Shown here piece after piece: positions 7,179 to 16,138 of a stretch of 64,000 nt of DNA. The position numbers were made by a program, and so were the translations under genes. Position 1 is the first letter of the stretch, and each line of letters begins with the position of its first letter. The notes under the pieces were generated by a model. It worked only from the letters and a program-made list of their open reading frames with translations, ran no database searches and was not told the DNA's origin. This DNA comes from Phycisphaeraceae bacterium. Its GTDB lineage: Bacteria; Planctomycetota; Phycisphaerae; Phycisphaerales; SM1A02. The DNA is taken from assembly GCA_019636755.1 (NCBI GenBank), contig JAHBWZ010000005.1, forward strand, positions 62,001 to 126,000, given 5' to 3'.

Positions 7179-8945
7179 TCAGTCGCCGGCCTCGGATGGG
7201 ATGCGCTGCGGCGTGGTTGCGTCGCCGGCACGGGTGCCGCGCGCCACGTCGAGCATGGACTGCTGGATCTCCGCGATCAGATCCGGGCGCATGAACGAGC
7301 CGTGGTCGGCGCCTTCGTAGATCCGGACAGGCAGGTCCCAGCCCTCCGCGCGCACCGTCTGCTCCAGGCGCATCACCGCGCGCTCCAGGTGGAACGTGTC
7401 CTGGCCGCCTGCGTAGATGTGCATGCGCCCGGCGATCAGCGGGGCAAGTGCATTCCAGCGCTCGCGGAGGACGGCGTGGATGTCCCACGCACGCCACGCG
7501 TCCGCGACGTCGGGATCGATGCGCCCCGTCGCGCGATCGAAGAGCGGACGTGGCAGTCCGTCCGCGCCGCGCGGACTGAAGACCCACTCGAACGACCGGA
7601 TCTGGCCGCCCTCACCAAGCACGTTCTCCATGGCGATGAAGTCGTCGGCGTAGAGCAGCGGACGGCCGCGGTTGTGCCCGATCGTGAGCCTCGTGCCGTC
7701 CGCGGCGCGATACATGTTCGCCTCCGCCGCGTGGATGTCGACCAGTTGGAACGCGTGGAAATCCACCGGGTCCGGGGCGCTCGACCAGCAGCCGCCGAAG
7801 GTCTCCGGGTGCGTGAGCATGAGCCAGAGGACGGTCCAGCCGCCCGAGGAGTGGCCACTGAGGAGGCGGGCGTCCCGATCGGCGCGCAGCGGGAAACAGG
7901 CCTCCAGGGCCGGGATGAGTTCATGGACGAGCGCGGTGCCCCAGGGTCCGTTGTTCGCGGAGTCGGCGAAGACATGGTGGCCGCCGAAGCAATCGGGATC
8001 CAGCACGATGCGCGCCATCGCGCCGCTGTGGGGCGTGCGGCGCCAGGCGGCGATCTCGCGGCGCGCGACGCGGTGCGTGGAGCCGAAGCCGCCGATCCAG
8101 TAGTTCGCCGGAATCGGCCGGACGGGCGCCGCCGCCGGCGCGTCCGGCGGCGTGATCGCCGCGGCCGAACCGTTCGCGGCGTCGTCCGCGGCCCCATGCG
8201 CCGCGTCGTCGCCGGCGTTCGCCCGCAGCAGCGCGGTGGTGCCCGGCGGCAGGATCACCGAGGCGCGGAGCAGGACCGTCCGCCCGTGGAACGCCGAGAG
8301 CGCCTCGCTGCGGATCTCGACGACGTGTACGTCCGGATCGTCGGGCGCGGCCGGCGGCTCCACGAGACGATCCACGTGGAGCACCGTCGGCGCCGCCGCG
8401 GTCGCGTCCCCGTCCGCGTGCGGACCGAGGTCACCCGGGGCACCCTGCCAGACAGCGCTGTACGCGTTGCCGTCTCCGGAGCCGAGATGGCTCGAATCCC
8501 GGTTGAGCCGCACGACCGCCTGGGCGCGCCACGGACCCGCGGCGAAGCGCGCCGCGCGCTCGGCGGCATCCGGCGGGTACCAGTGCGTGCCGGGGCCACC
8601 GACCTCGATCGGCCCGGTTGCCGGATCCCAGCCGTCCACGTCGACGGCCGCGAACGGTTCGGTGCCGAACCACGAGGGGCCGAAGCGCGGCTCGCGCGGG
8701 GCGCGCTGCGCGAACAGCACGTAGACGCGCCCGGTGTACACGGGCACGACGGCCGGATCCGCGGAAACCGTGAAGGTGGGATCCGTGGCAACCGCGGTGG
8801 CGAAGGGGACGCCCGCGGCCGCCAGGGACCACGCGACCAGAAACGTCACGGCAGCGCGGCGGCGCGGTCCGGGTGGCTCGCACCACGTCCGCGCTGCCGG
8901 CGGCCGGTCATGCCGGTCCTGCCCGGCGCTGCGGATGGCTCTCAT
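7179..8945 (-). CDS. Secreted alpha/beta-hydrolase, esterase (esterase D/Fes-like) family
   Basis: The 588-residue protein has an Arg-rich N terminus and a signal segment (about 31-53). Residues 55-270 look like a beta-rich N-terminal domain, followed by a low-complexity Ala/Asp linker. The C-terminal half is an alpha/beta-hydrolase of the putative esterase family: the nucleophile elbow is SGHSSGGW (Ser about 366), the catalytic His probably lies in EGADHGSF near residue 557, and YAGGQDTFH may hold the acid. The ATG overlaps the upstream stop (ATGA), indicating translational coupling; GAAGGAG in the upstream gene's last codons is its ribosome-binding site. The substrate is not evident. Confidence 0.82.
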   Translation of the reverse strand: MRAIRSAGQDRHDRPPAARTWCEPPGPRRRAAVTFLVAWSLAAAGVPFATAVATDPTFTVSADPAVVPVYTGRVYVLFAQRAPREPRFGPSWFGTEPFAAVDVDGWDPATGPIEVGGPGTHWYPPDAAERAARFAAGPWRAQAVVRLNRDSSHLGSGDGNAYSAVWQGAPGDLGPHADGDATAAAPTVLHVDRLVEPPAAPDDPDVHVVEIRSEALSAFHGRTVLLRASVILPPGTTALLRANAGDDAAHGAADDAANGSAAAITPPDAPAAAPVRPIPANYWIGGFGSTHRVARREIAAWRRTPHSGAMARIVLDPDCFGGHHVFADSANNGPWGTALVHELIPALEACFPLRADRDARLLSGHSSGGWTVLWLMLTHPETFGGCWSSAPDPVDFHAFQLVDIHAAEANMYRAADGTRLTIGHNRGRPLLYADDFIAMENVLGEGGQIRSFEWVFSPRGADGLPRPLFDRATGRIDPDVADAWRAWDIHAVLRERWNALAPLIAGRMHIYAGGQDTFHLERAVMRLEQTVRAEGWDLPVRIYEGADHGSFMRPDLIAEIQQSMLDVARGTRAGDATTPQRIPSEAGD

Positions 8946-10312
8946 CGGTACATCTCCTTCGCTTCTTCGGGCAGCGCGACCGGCTTCAGGCACTCCTGCA
9001 GCGTGAGCAGCGCGTAGGTGGTTGCAAGATCGCGTCGTCCTTCGAGCCATCGTCCGGCGTCGTTGGTCCAGCCGCCATCCGGTGCCTGCCGCGTGACCAG
9101 CGCATCGATGATCTCTTCACGCCAGTTGTGCGCGGTGCCCCCGTGGTCGACGATCCGGTGCTGCTGCGCGACGCGCAGGGCGCGGGCCATCGCGTGCAGG
9201 TAGTAGTAGTACCCCTGCAGGCCGAGCCCGGGATTCTCATCGGTTGTCCAGTGTCGTCGCACCCAGTCGAAGACGGCGCGGATACGCACGTCGTCGGGTG
9301 AGAGCCCCGCGTACAGCAGGCTCTTGAAGCCGGCATACGACATCGACCCGTAGGAACGCAGGCTCGGCGGGGACCCGGAGGCGCGCAGTTCACCCCGCCG
9401 GCCCTCGCCCGCGGCCTCGCTCGCCATCGATTCACCGCCGTTGGCGGGCGTGTAGACGAATCCGCCGTCGTCACCGGCCCACGCGGCCGGATTGGTGGCA
9501 CGGAGATTCTGCGCACGCGAGACGAACGCGACGGCGCGCTGGAACGCCGGTTCATCCGGACTGACGCCGGCGTCGTAGAGCGCATCGAGCATCATCTGCG
9601 TACTGGAGAGATCCGGCCTGCCCTGGTTGCCGTAGCCCGCGCCGCCGTACCAGTCGTCGCGTGGTCCGAGGCCCTCGCCCTCATCCCACTGGAGGTGCAT
9701 CAGGCGCCGGACCGCCGCGTCGATGCGAGGCCGGTCGGCCGGGTCGCGCGTCGACGCCAGCGCGGAGACGACGGCGGCGGTGACGTAGTTCGCGAGGCTG
9801 TCACCCCCGTACCCACCGTCCTCCTCGCGCGCCCGCGCGATCAGCGCGAGCGCCCGTTCCAGCGCCGTGGCACGGTCCTCGGCGTCGTCGCTGCCCATGC
9901 CCGCCTGGGCGATCGCCTTCGCCGCGAGCGCGGTTCCGGCGATCCGGACGGGCGCCGGACGATCGGGCGCGTCGGTCGGTGCCGCGGTCACATCGGTGAG
10001 CCAGCCGCCGTCCTCGGACTGGGCGGCGATGAGTGCCGCCAGGCCGCTGGCGATTGACGCCATCGCGCGCGCGCGGTGCCCGTCGGAGACCGGCACGAAC
10101 TCGTCCGGCCCGGCGATGCGATGCGCGGGCGGAATCGGCAGCATGATGACCTCCGGAAGCGGGGGCGGGTCAAGCTGCGTCATGCGATCGCGCGGAATGG
10201 GTTCATCCCGAGGGCGGGCGTGTGCAGTCGAGATCGCATGCAGGGCGACGAGGCCGGCAAGAAGGATGATGCGCCCGGCCGGGCGCGACGATGCAGGGGA
10301 GACGCGAGTCAT
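8942..10312 (-). CDS. Secreted prenyltransferase/squalene-cyclase-repeat (alpha/alpha-toroid) protein
   Basis: The 456-residue protein has a signal peptide (about 14-32). It contains the repeats of the terpenoid cyclase/prenyltransferase alpha/alpha barrel: ALIAAQSEDGGWLTD, AREEDGGYGGDSLANYVTAA, SSTQMMLDALYDAGV, SYAGFKSLLYAGLSP, VTRQAPDGGWTNDAGRW. The DxDD acid motif of true squalene-hopene cyclases is absent, so cyclase activity is unlikely; such exported toroids are common in planctomycetes and have no established role. ATG 10312 (MTRVSPA) is chosen for the signal peptide and a nearby GGGAG. It leads the operon with the esterase and serpin. Confidence 0.82.
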   Translation of the reverse strand: MTRVSPASSRPAGRIILLAGLVALHAISTAHARPRDEPIPRDRMTQLDPPPLPEVIMLPIPPAHRIAGPDEFVPVSDGHRARAMASIASGLAALIAAQSEDGGWLTDVTAAPTDAPDRPAPVRIAGTALAAKAIAQAGMGSDDAEDRATALERALALIARAREEDGGYGGDSLANYVTAAVVSALASTRDPADRPRIDAAVRRLMHLQWDEGEGLGPRDDWYGGAGYGNQGRPDLSSTQMMLDALYDAGVSPDEPAFQRAVAFVSRAQNLRATNPAAWAGDDGGFVYTPANGGESMASEAAGEGRRGELRASGSPPSLRSYGSMSYAGFKSLLYAGLSPDDVRIRAVFDWVRRHWTTDENPGLGLQGYYYYLHAMARALRVAQQHRIVDHGGTAHNWREEIIDALVTRQAPDGGWTNDAGRWLEGRRDLATTYALLTLQECLKPVALPEEAKEMYR

Positions 10313-10447
10313 CCGGTGGCTCCCACCGGTCCGATGCGGACCGTGCTGGTCGGTCTGTACAAGGCGGCACTCCGGACAGTGAGCGGATCCTACCGGTGAT
10401 GCGTGAACCGGCGGCGGATTGCGGCCGATCGGCGTGCCGTCGGCCGG

Positions 10448-10453
10448 TACACT
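10448..10453 (+). promoter_or_regulatory. -10 box of 6-phosphogluconolactonase gene (leaderless type)
   Basis: GGTACACT ends 10 nt before ATG 10464, with no Shine-Dalgarno between. The TACACT hexamer is identical to the -10 proposed for rnpB. Confidence 0.5.
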
Positions 10454-10463
10454 CTGTGCCCGC

Positions 10464-11342
10464 ATGGCCCCCGGTGATCTGCCCCATCCCGATGCCGACC
10501 CGAAGCCGAGGGACTATGCGCTGGAGGCGGTCGCCCTTCCGCGACCGGATCTTCCCGGGCGCGTGGCGGTGCTGGAGACCGACGACGACGCCATCGACCT
10601 GCTGGCCCGGGATCTGCTGGCCCAGGCGAACGAGTCCGTGCGACGGCTGGGTGACTTTCACCTGGCGCTCTCCGGTGATCCCGCGCTGGAGCGACTCTAC
10701 ATCCGCATCATCCTGGACCCCGCGTTCCGCTGGCTGCCCTGGAAGCGGACGCATCTCTGGCTGGTGCACGAGCGATCGGTCCCGTTCGATGACGAGCGAT
10801 CGTGTGCCCGCGTGCTGCGCGAGATCATCGCGGATCACGCCGACCTTCCGCCGGAGCAGTTCCACCCGATCTTCGCCTGTGCCGAGGACGCGGCGGACCG
10901 CGCCACGCGCGACCTCCGGCGAGCGCTCGCCTGGCGGGAGCGGGGCGAGGACCGGCTGGACGCCGTCGTGCTGGCGCTCGGCGGCGACGGCGCGGTCGGC
11001 GGATGGACGATGCATCCGGCCCCGGTCGAGGCGCCGGGCGCGCCGTCGGCGGACCGATCCGGGGAGGGTGATGGACCGGCCCGGCCGCTCTATCACCGCG
11101 TCAGCGCCGACGACGGCGATGATGTCATCGTGATGGGCCAGGCGCTGATCAACGGGGCGCGATCCATCGCCCTCCTGGCCGTCGGCACCGCCGTCGCGCC
11201 GATGATCGCCCTCCTCTCGGAGCGCCACGCTGCCGGCGCGACGCCGACCATGCCCGCGGAGTTCCTTTCGCCGGTGTCCGGTGCGATGACCTGGTACCTG
11301 GACCGCGCGGCGGTGGAACCGCAGGGGGCCCTTTCGGAATGA
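10464..11342 (+). CDS. pgl: 6-phosphogluconolactonase
   Basis: The 292-residue protein belongs to the glucosamine-6-phosphate isomerase/6-phosphogluconolactonase fold and should hydrolyse 6-phosphogluconolactone in the oxidative pentose-phosphate pathway. Matching segments are FHLALSGDPALERLYIRIIL (family: ALSGGSTPxxLY), RWLPWKRTHLWLVHERSVPF (family: WxxVxxFxxDER), LDAVVLALGGDGAVGGWT (family: DxxLLGxGxDGHxASLFP) and EFLSPVSGAMTWYLDRAA. The GGSTP loop is altered to GDPA and the DGHTAS loop to DGAVGG, so the active site is divergent. No neighbouring zwf or gnd is visible. An upstream in-frame ATG at 10419 exists, but the -10 box favours 10464. Confidence 0.8.
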   Translation: MAPGDLPHPDADPKPRDYALEAVALPRPDLPGRVAVLETDDDAIDLLARDLLAQANESVRRLGDFHLALSGDPALERLYIRIILDPAFRWLPWKRTHLWLVHERSVPFDDERSCARVLREIIADHADLPPEQFHPIFACAEDAADRATRDLRRALAWRERGEDRLDAVVLALGGDGAVGGWTMHPAPVEAPGAPSADRSGEGDGPARPLYHRVSADDGDDVIVMGQALINGARSIALLAVGTAVAPMIALLSERHAAGATPTMPAEFLSPVSGAMTWYLDRAAVEPQGALSE

Positions 11343-11441
11343 CCCGCTCCGCATCGTGTGCGGCGATGCGGCAGGCACGCGGACGTGACGCGGGCTCGCC
11401 TTCAGACACGTGACCGCGTTCCGACCCGGCCGCCGAGCACC

Positions 11442-12380
11442 ATGATCGAGACACGGGACATCCGCGTTGACTACGACGACGTCATCGCGGTCCGGGATCT
11501 CTCGCTCACGATCGGTCCGGGCGAGATCTGCGGCCTGATCGGTCCCAACGGCGCGGGCAAGACCAGCCTGATCCGGGTGCTCGCGACGCTCCACCGACCC
11601 ACCTACGGCACGGCCCGGATCGCGGGCTTCGACACGCTGGAGGACGTGGCCGATGCGCGGCGTGCCATCGGGTACATGCCGGACCTGGCGCCGGTGTACG
11701 GCGAACTCCGATGCCGGGAGTTCCTGGATCTCTTCGCCGCGGCCTACCACCTGCCGAGGCGGACGCGGCGCACGCGGGTCGCGGAAGTCCTGGAGCGCGT
11801 CAGCCTGACTTCGAAGCGCGACGCGCTGGCGCGGACCCTTTCGCGCGGCATGACGCAGCGGCTGGTTCTCGCGAAGACGCTGCTGCACGAGCCGAGAGTG
11901 CTGCTTCTCGACGAGCCGGCCAGCGGGCTCGATCCGATCGCGCGGATCTCGCTGCGCACGCTGCTCCGCGACCTGTCGGCGGAGGGGCGGACGGTGCTCA
12001 TCTCCTCGCACATCCTCAACGAACTCTCGGAGTTCTGCACGTCGATCGGGATCATGGAGCGCGGCCGGCTGGTCGTGCACGGCGACATCGACGCGGTGAT
12101 CGCGCAGCACGCGGACGCGCATGCGCGGCGGTTCGAACTCAGGGTGTCCGGCGCCTCCGGGCCGGAGTCGGCCGCGGCGCTGCTGCGGACGGCCCCGGGG
12201 GTCAGCGATGTGACCGTGAACGGCACATCCTGCTCGTTTGACCTGGCGGGCGACGACGCGGCGGCCGCGCATCTGCTGGGCGACCTGGTCCGCGCGGGGG
12301 TGCCGGTCGCGGCATTCGGGCCGCACCGACGCGGCGTCGAGGACCTCCTGCTGCGCGTCGGGACCATGGAAGCCTCATGA
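11442..12380 (+). CDS. ABC transporter ATP-binding protein
   Basis: The 312-residue protein is the cytoplasmic ATPase of an ABC-2-type exporter. The motifs are in order: Walker A GPNGAGKT (about 37-44), a Q-loop variant with Met in place of Gln (IGYMPDLAPVYGELRCREFL), signature LSRGMTQRL, Walker B RVLLLDEPASGLDP and H-loop ISSHILNE. The signature has SRGM instead of SGGQ, as in CcmA/NatA-like exporters. A C-terminal accessory domain of about 90 residues follows. The gene overlaps the permease start by ATGA, so the two form one unit. The substrate cannot be told from sequence. Confidence 0.93.
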   Translation: MIETRDIRVDYDDVIAVRDLSLTIGPGEICGLIGPNGAGKTSLIRVLATLHRPTYGTARIAGFDTLEDVADARRAIGYMPDLAPVYGELRCREFLDLFAAAYHLPRRTRRTRVAEVLERVSLTSKRDALARTLSRGMTQRLVLAKTLLHEPRVLLLDEPASGLDPIARISLRTLLRDLSAEGRTVLISSHILNELSEFCTSIGIMERGRLVVHGDIDAVIAQHADAHARRFELRVSGASGPESAAALLRTAPGVSDVTVNGTSCSFDLAGDDAAAAHLLGDLVRAGVPVAAFGPHRRGVEDLLLRVGTMEAS

Positions 12381-14080
12381 ACGCCACGCCGTCGCTCCGT
12401 CGATCCATCGAACTGGTGAACCCGCTCTGGGTCAAGGGGCTCCGCGCCCGCGTGCGCATGCGGCACCTGCTGAGCTGGGGCCTGGTCACGCTGACCGTGG
12501 CGACGTTCATCTCCCTGATCATCTACACGACGATGACGGAGCAGGAACTCGCGACGCCGGCGGTGGCCGCGAAGGCCGTGCTGCCGGGCATCATCGTCAT
12601 CCAGGCGATCATCCTGATGATGGCGGGGACGGGTGCCGTGGCGTCGGGCGTGGCACGCGAGCGGGACATGGGCCTGCTGGACTATCAGCGCATGACGCCG
12701 ATGCGCCCGACGGCGCGCATCATCGGCTACCTCTTCGGCCTGCCGATGCGGGAGTACGTGCTCTTCCTCCTGACGCTGCCGCTGCTCGCCGCGGCGGTCG
12801 TCATCAGCGGATTCAGCGTGGCGACGCTCATCCACTTCTACGCCATTTTCTTCACGTCCGTCCTGGTGTACCACCTGACGGCGCTCGTGGCCGGCATGGT
12901 CTCGCCGAACCCGCGCAGTGCCTCGATGCTCTCGGTGGGCATGGTGGTCCTGCTCTACTTCGTGCTGCCCAACTTCTCGTGGATCGGCCTCACGTTCTTC
13001 GAGTTCCTGACGATCCGGCCCACCTTCTTCGGTCTCATCCAGCAGGAACTGCCCGGCGCGGCGCAGGAGGTCGCCAGGTCGCGCGGAATCAACCGCTTCA
13101 CGGACATCCCGTTCTTCGGCGCCGCGCTGCATCCCACCGTGTACACCTTCTGCGTGCAGGGGTTCGTCATGACGGTGATGTTCGCCATCGTCCACCGGCG
13201 GTGGCGGAGCGCGACGTGCCACCTGCTCTCGAAGTCCGGCGCGCTGCTGGTCTTCGCCGGGATCGCGTTCTTCCTCCTGGGGAGCGCCTGGGCGATCCTG
13301 TCGCAGGACGAGGCCTGCGAGCGGGTCTTCTCGCGGCTCTCGACGGCGGTCGGTGTCGAGCGCGCGCCGGAGGCGGTGGCGCTTCTGCTCGCGGCGCTGA
13401 CGCTCCTCCTCGGCGTGGTCTACATCGGCCTGGTCGCGGTGATCACGCCGGACCGGACGGTCGTGCTCGAGGGCTGGCGGCGCGCCCGGAAACTCGGGCG
13501 GACGACGCTCGGATACGGCAGCGATGCGGCGGGGGCGCTGCCGGCGGCCGCGGGCATGCTGGCCATCATGATCGCGGTCGGCGCCATCGTCGTCGGGCTG
13601 GCGGCGCGGGCCGATCGGTTCTTCGTCTCGGCACCGGCGCCGGGGGCGGCGCTCACCCTCGTCGCGGCGGTGATCGGATGCGGGCTCTTCGTACACGGCG
13701 TGCGCGAGCGGTTCGGTATGCGCGTCTTCGCCGTCGGACTCTTCCTGCTGTGGATGGTGCCGTGCTTCGCGATGCTGATCATGTTCGCGGCATTCGAGGC
13801 CGTGGTGCACGGCACGACCGTCGGACTCCCGTTCCCGCCGGTCACGATCGGCCTGGGGATCGCGCATCTGCTCGACTCGGCGGCGTACGGCCCGGACCGG
13901 ACGCCGCGCTTCCTGCCGGAGCAGCTGGACGCCGATGGCGCCCGGCTCGCGTACGTCGGCGCGGCGGGCTATCTCGTCACCGGCCTGCTGGCGCAGGGGA
14001 TGGCGCTGCGTTCCCGGCGGGCGATGGCGCGGCGCGAGGCGGCAACGTCGGCGATGGCCGTGACCCGGACGGAGACGTGA
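12377..14080 (+). CDS. ABC transporter permease, multi-spanning
   Basis: The 567-residue integral membrane protein has roughly a dozen hydrophobic segments (for example SWGLVTLTVATFISLIIY, VLPGIIVIQAIILMMAGTGA, VLVYHLTALVAGMVS, LAIMIAVGAIVVGLAA). The phrase GAVASGVARERDMGLLDYQR resembles the ABC-2 permease region in which the first helices are followed by a cytoplasmic loop with E-R-x-x-G. It starts inside the stop codon of the ATPase gene and is almost certainly its membrane partner. It is longer than usual ABC-2 permeases (250-400 residues); the second half (after about residue 330) may be a second membrane domain. No auxiliary genes follow. Confidence 0.85.
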   Translation: MNATPSLRRSIELVNPLWVKGLRARVRMRHLLSWGLVTLTVATFISLIIYTTMTEQELATPAVAAKAVLPGIIVIQAIILMMAGTGAVASGVARERDMGLLDYQRMTPMRPTARIIGYLFGLPMREYVLFLLTLPLLAAAVVISGFSVATLIHFYAIFFTSVLVYHLTALVAGMVSPNPRSASMLSVGMVVLLYFVLPNFSWIGLTFFEFLTIRPTFFGLIQQELPGAAQEVARSRGINRFTDIPFFGAALHPTVYTFCVQGFVMTVMFAIVHRRWRSATCHLLSKSGALLVFAGIAFFLLGSAWAILSQDEACERVFSRLSTAVGVERAPEAVALLLAALTLLLGVVYIGLVAVITPDRTVVLEGWRRARKLGRTTLGYGSDAAGALPAAAGMLAIMIAVGAIVVGLAARADRFFVSAPAPGAALTLVAAVIGCGLFVHGVRERFGMRVFAVGLFLLWMVPCFAMLIMFAAFEAVVHGTTVGLPFPPVTIGLGIAHLLDSAAYGPDRTPRFLPEQLDADGARLAYVGAAGYLVTGLLAQGMALRSRRAMARREAATSAMAVTRTET

Positions 14081-14096
14081 CCGTCGCGAGGCCGGC

Positions 14097-14138
14097 GACC
14101 GGGGCGCCGCGTTCTGCCCGCGCCGCGCCGCGCCGGTC
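14097..14138. terminator. Imperfect GC-rich hairpin between convergent genes
   Basis: GACCGG (14097-14102) and CCGGTC (14133-14138) enclose a further imperfectly paired GGCGCCGCG/CGCGGCGC core. It sits in the 72-bp gap between the ABC permease and the convergent guanylyltransferase gene. There is no U tract. Confidence 0.35.
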
Positions 14139-14152
14139 GTCGATGCACCGCG

Positions 14153-15229
14153 CTACCGAAGCCGTGCCGGCACGTTCGCCACGACATCCTTGACGCGCTG
14201 GTCGCTGCCCGCCCGGCAGACGAGCGTGGCATCGCTCGTGCGGACGATGACCAGGTCTGCGCAGTCGATCACCGCGATCACGTGGTCCGGATCGTCGCTG
14301 ACCGCCAGGATGTCCTTCGCGTCCAGCGCGATGAGCGCGGCGTTGGTCCGATTGCCGTGGTCATCGGCGGGGAGCGTGCCGCCGTACGCGGGCCAGGAGC
14401 CGATGTCGATCCATGCAACGTCCATCGGAACGACGCAGATGCGGCCGGGCTCCGCGGAGAGCGGCTCCATGACCGCGTGATCGACGCTCCGCTTCGGGAG
14501 CGTCGGATAGACGTTGTTCAGCACCGTGATGCGATCCGCGGATCCCCATGCGGCGGCGATGCGCGTGAGGCCGGCCGCGGACCCGGGGAGATGCTGCGCA
14601 AGCGCCTCCATGAAGGCATCGGCGCGGAAGACGAACATGCCGCTGTTCCAGCGGAAGGTCCCGCTGGCCAGGTACTCCCGGGCACGTTCCAGCCGGGGCT
14701 TCTCCACGAAGCGCTTCGCCGTCCGCGCGGGCGGGAAGCCGGAGATCGGCGGCCCGTCCTCCACGTATCCGAACCCGGTCGCGGGAAACGTGGGCGTGAT
14801 GCCGAAGGTGACGAAGCGCCGCGGGTCGTCTTCGACCAGCCGGAAGCCGGTCTCGAGCGCGCTGAGGAACGCGGACTGCGGTTCGATGAGATGGTCGGCG
14901 GTCAGGACCGCGAAGACGGCCTGCGGATCGCGCTGCCGGAGCAGCGCGGCGGTGAGTCCGACGGCGTTGACCGTGTCGCGGCCCTCCGGTTCACCCAGGA
15001 TCTGCGCATCGCCGAACGCCGGCAGCGCGGCGCGCACCAGCCCGCGATGGCGCTCGCCGGTGCAGACGAGCCTGTTCCCGGGCGGGACCGCGCCGTCCAG
15101 TCGATCCGCCGCGATGGACAGCAGGGACCGTCCGCCGATGAGCGGCAGGAGCTGCTTCGGCCGGTCCGCGCGGCTCATCGGCCACAGACGCGTGCCGGAT
15201 CCTCCGGCCATGATCATCGCCCAGCGCAT
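14153..15229 (-). CDS. manC: Mannose-1-phosphate guanylyltransferase
   Basis: The 358-residue enzyme makes GDP-mannose from GTP and mannose-1-phosphate for glycans and polysaccharides. The nucleotidyltransferase signature is at residues 8-28 (GGSGTRLWPMSR, then RPKQLLPL). It is followed by EPEGRDTVNAVGLTA, VLTADHLI, the sugar-binding FVEKP segment and WNSGMFVF. It lacks the C-terminal cupin isomerase domain of bifunctional ManC/AlgA, so mannose-6-phosphate isomerase must come from elsewhere. It begins 7 nt after ruvA on the same strand, so the two probably share a transcript; no functional link is apparent. Confidence 0.93.
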   Translation of the reverse strand: MRWAMIMAGGSGTRLWPMSRADRPKQLLPLIGGRSLLSIAADRLDGAVPPGNRLVCTGERHRGLVRAALPAFGDAQILGEPEGRDTVNAVGLTAALLRQRDPQAVFAVLTADHLIEPQSAFLSALETGFRLVEDDPRRFVTFGITPTFPATGFGYVEDGPPISGFPPARTAKRFVEKPRLERAREYLASGTFRWNSGMFVFRADAFMEALAQHLPGSAAGLTRIAAAWGSADRITVLNNVYPTLPKRSVDHAVMEPLSAEPGRICVVPMDVAWIDIGSWPAYGGTLPADDHGNRTNAALIALDAKDILAVSDDPDHVIAVIDCADLVIVRTSDATLVCRAGSDQRVKDVVANVPARLR

Positions 15230-15236
15230 GCGTCCG

Positions 15237-15863
15237 TCAGACCTCCGCGAGTGCCTTGAGCCGGTATGCCGCCGCGACCAGCGCGTCGGCCGTGGAGAGC
15301 GCGGGATCCGCCTGGCGGGCGCGGTCGACCAGTTGCCGCGCGAGTACCGGCGGCTCTCCCAGTTGACGCAGGACCGCGAGCGCGTCCTGCACGAAACCGG
15401 GGATCGCGGCCTGTCCGGGTCCGCCCGGCTTGAGTTCGACGAAGCGATCCACCTTGCCCTTCAGCTCCGTGACGATCGCGTCGGCGGTGCGCCGGCCGAT
15501 CTCCGGGAGTTCGGTGAGGAACGCGACGTCCTGCTCCGCGATCGCCTGGGCGACGGCGGGGATCGGCTGTGCGAGGGCGCGCAGCGCCTTGCGCGGTCCG
15601 ATGCCCTTCACGGTGGTCAGCAGTTCGAAGAACGCGCGCTCCTCCTCGTTCGCGAAGCCGAGCAGTCGCGGCACGATGTGTCCGCCGGTCGGTCCGCCGT
15701 CCAGGTAGTGGAGCGTCTCGAATGACACCGTCCGGCCGACCAGCCGCTCCAGCCGTCCTTCATCGGTGGCGGGATAGAGCACCTCGTAGGTCAGTCCGCC
15801 CAGCCTGAGCAGAGCGCGTCCGGCGCTCACCCGGACCAGTTCACCCTCGATCCTCGCGATCAT
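15237..15863 (-). CDS. ruvA: Holliday junction branch migration protein RuvA
   Basis: The 208-residue protein binds four-way DNA junctions and recruits the RuvB motor. It begins with the typical OB-fold strand MIARIEGELV, continues with the second domain carrying two helix-hairpin-helix motifs (TTVKGIGPRKALRAL and LPEIGRRTADAIVTELKGK), and ends with the flexible linker and domain III (ALSTADALVAAAYRLKAL) that contacts RuvB. Length is normal. ruvB and ruvC are not in the window. No Shine-Dalgarno is seen; TACCAT lies 8 nt before the ATG. Confidence 0.96.
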   Translation of the reverse strand: MIARIEGELVRVSAGRALLRLGGLTYEVLYPATDEGRLERLVGRTVSFETLHYLDGGPTGGHIVPRLLGFANEEERAFFELLTTVKGIGPRKALRALAQPIPAVAQAIAEQDVAFLTELPEIGRRTADAIVTELKGKVDRFVELKPGGPGQAAIPGFVQDALAVLRQLGEPPVLARQLVDRARQADPALSTADALVAAAYRLKALAEV

Positions 15864-15871
15864 GGGGGGAG

Positions 15872-15877
15872 ATGGTA
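15872..15877 (-). promoter_or_regulatory. -10 box of ruvA (leaderless type)
   Basis: TACCAT on the reverse strand ends 8 nt before the ruvA ATG; the intervening bases are a C-rich stretch without a ribosome-binding site. Confidence 0.45.
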
Positions 15878-16138
15878 CGGCAGGGGTGTCCGGGCGTGGC
15901 GGGCCCTGGACGGCACCCGATCGCGCGGTACCATGCGGGCGGTCCCGCGGCGCCCCCCATCACATCCCGGGGCGCCGGGGTTCCACTCCCGTTCGAGTGC
16001 GGGGGTTCGATCGAGGGAGATTCGGTCGCGGGCATTTTCCAGGTCTTCACGCGCGCTCGTGCGCGCCGCGTCCGCGTCCGCGGGACATGCTCGGCGCCCG
16101 GGCAGCACATCGGCCCGCGCCGGAAAGGGGACGGCACC

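Noticed and set aside
8942-10312. True squalene-hopene cyclase
   Set aside because: Repeats are present but the DxDD catalytic motif is not, and the protein has a signal peptide.
15872-16138. 89 extra N-terminal codons for the propeller protein
   Set aside because: No ribosome-binding site at 15872, no signal peptide there, and the ruvA promoter lies in this region; ATG 16139 fits much better.
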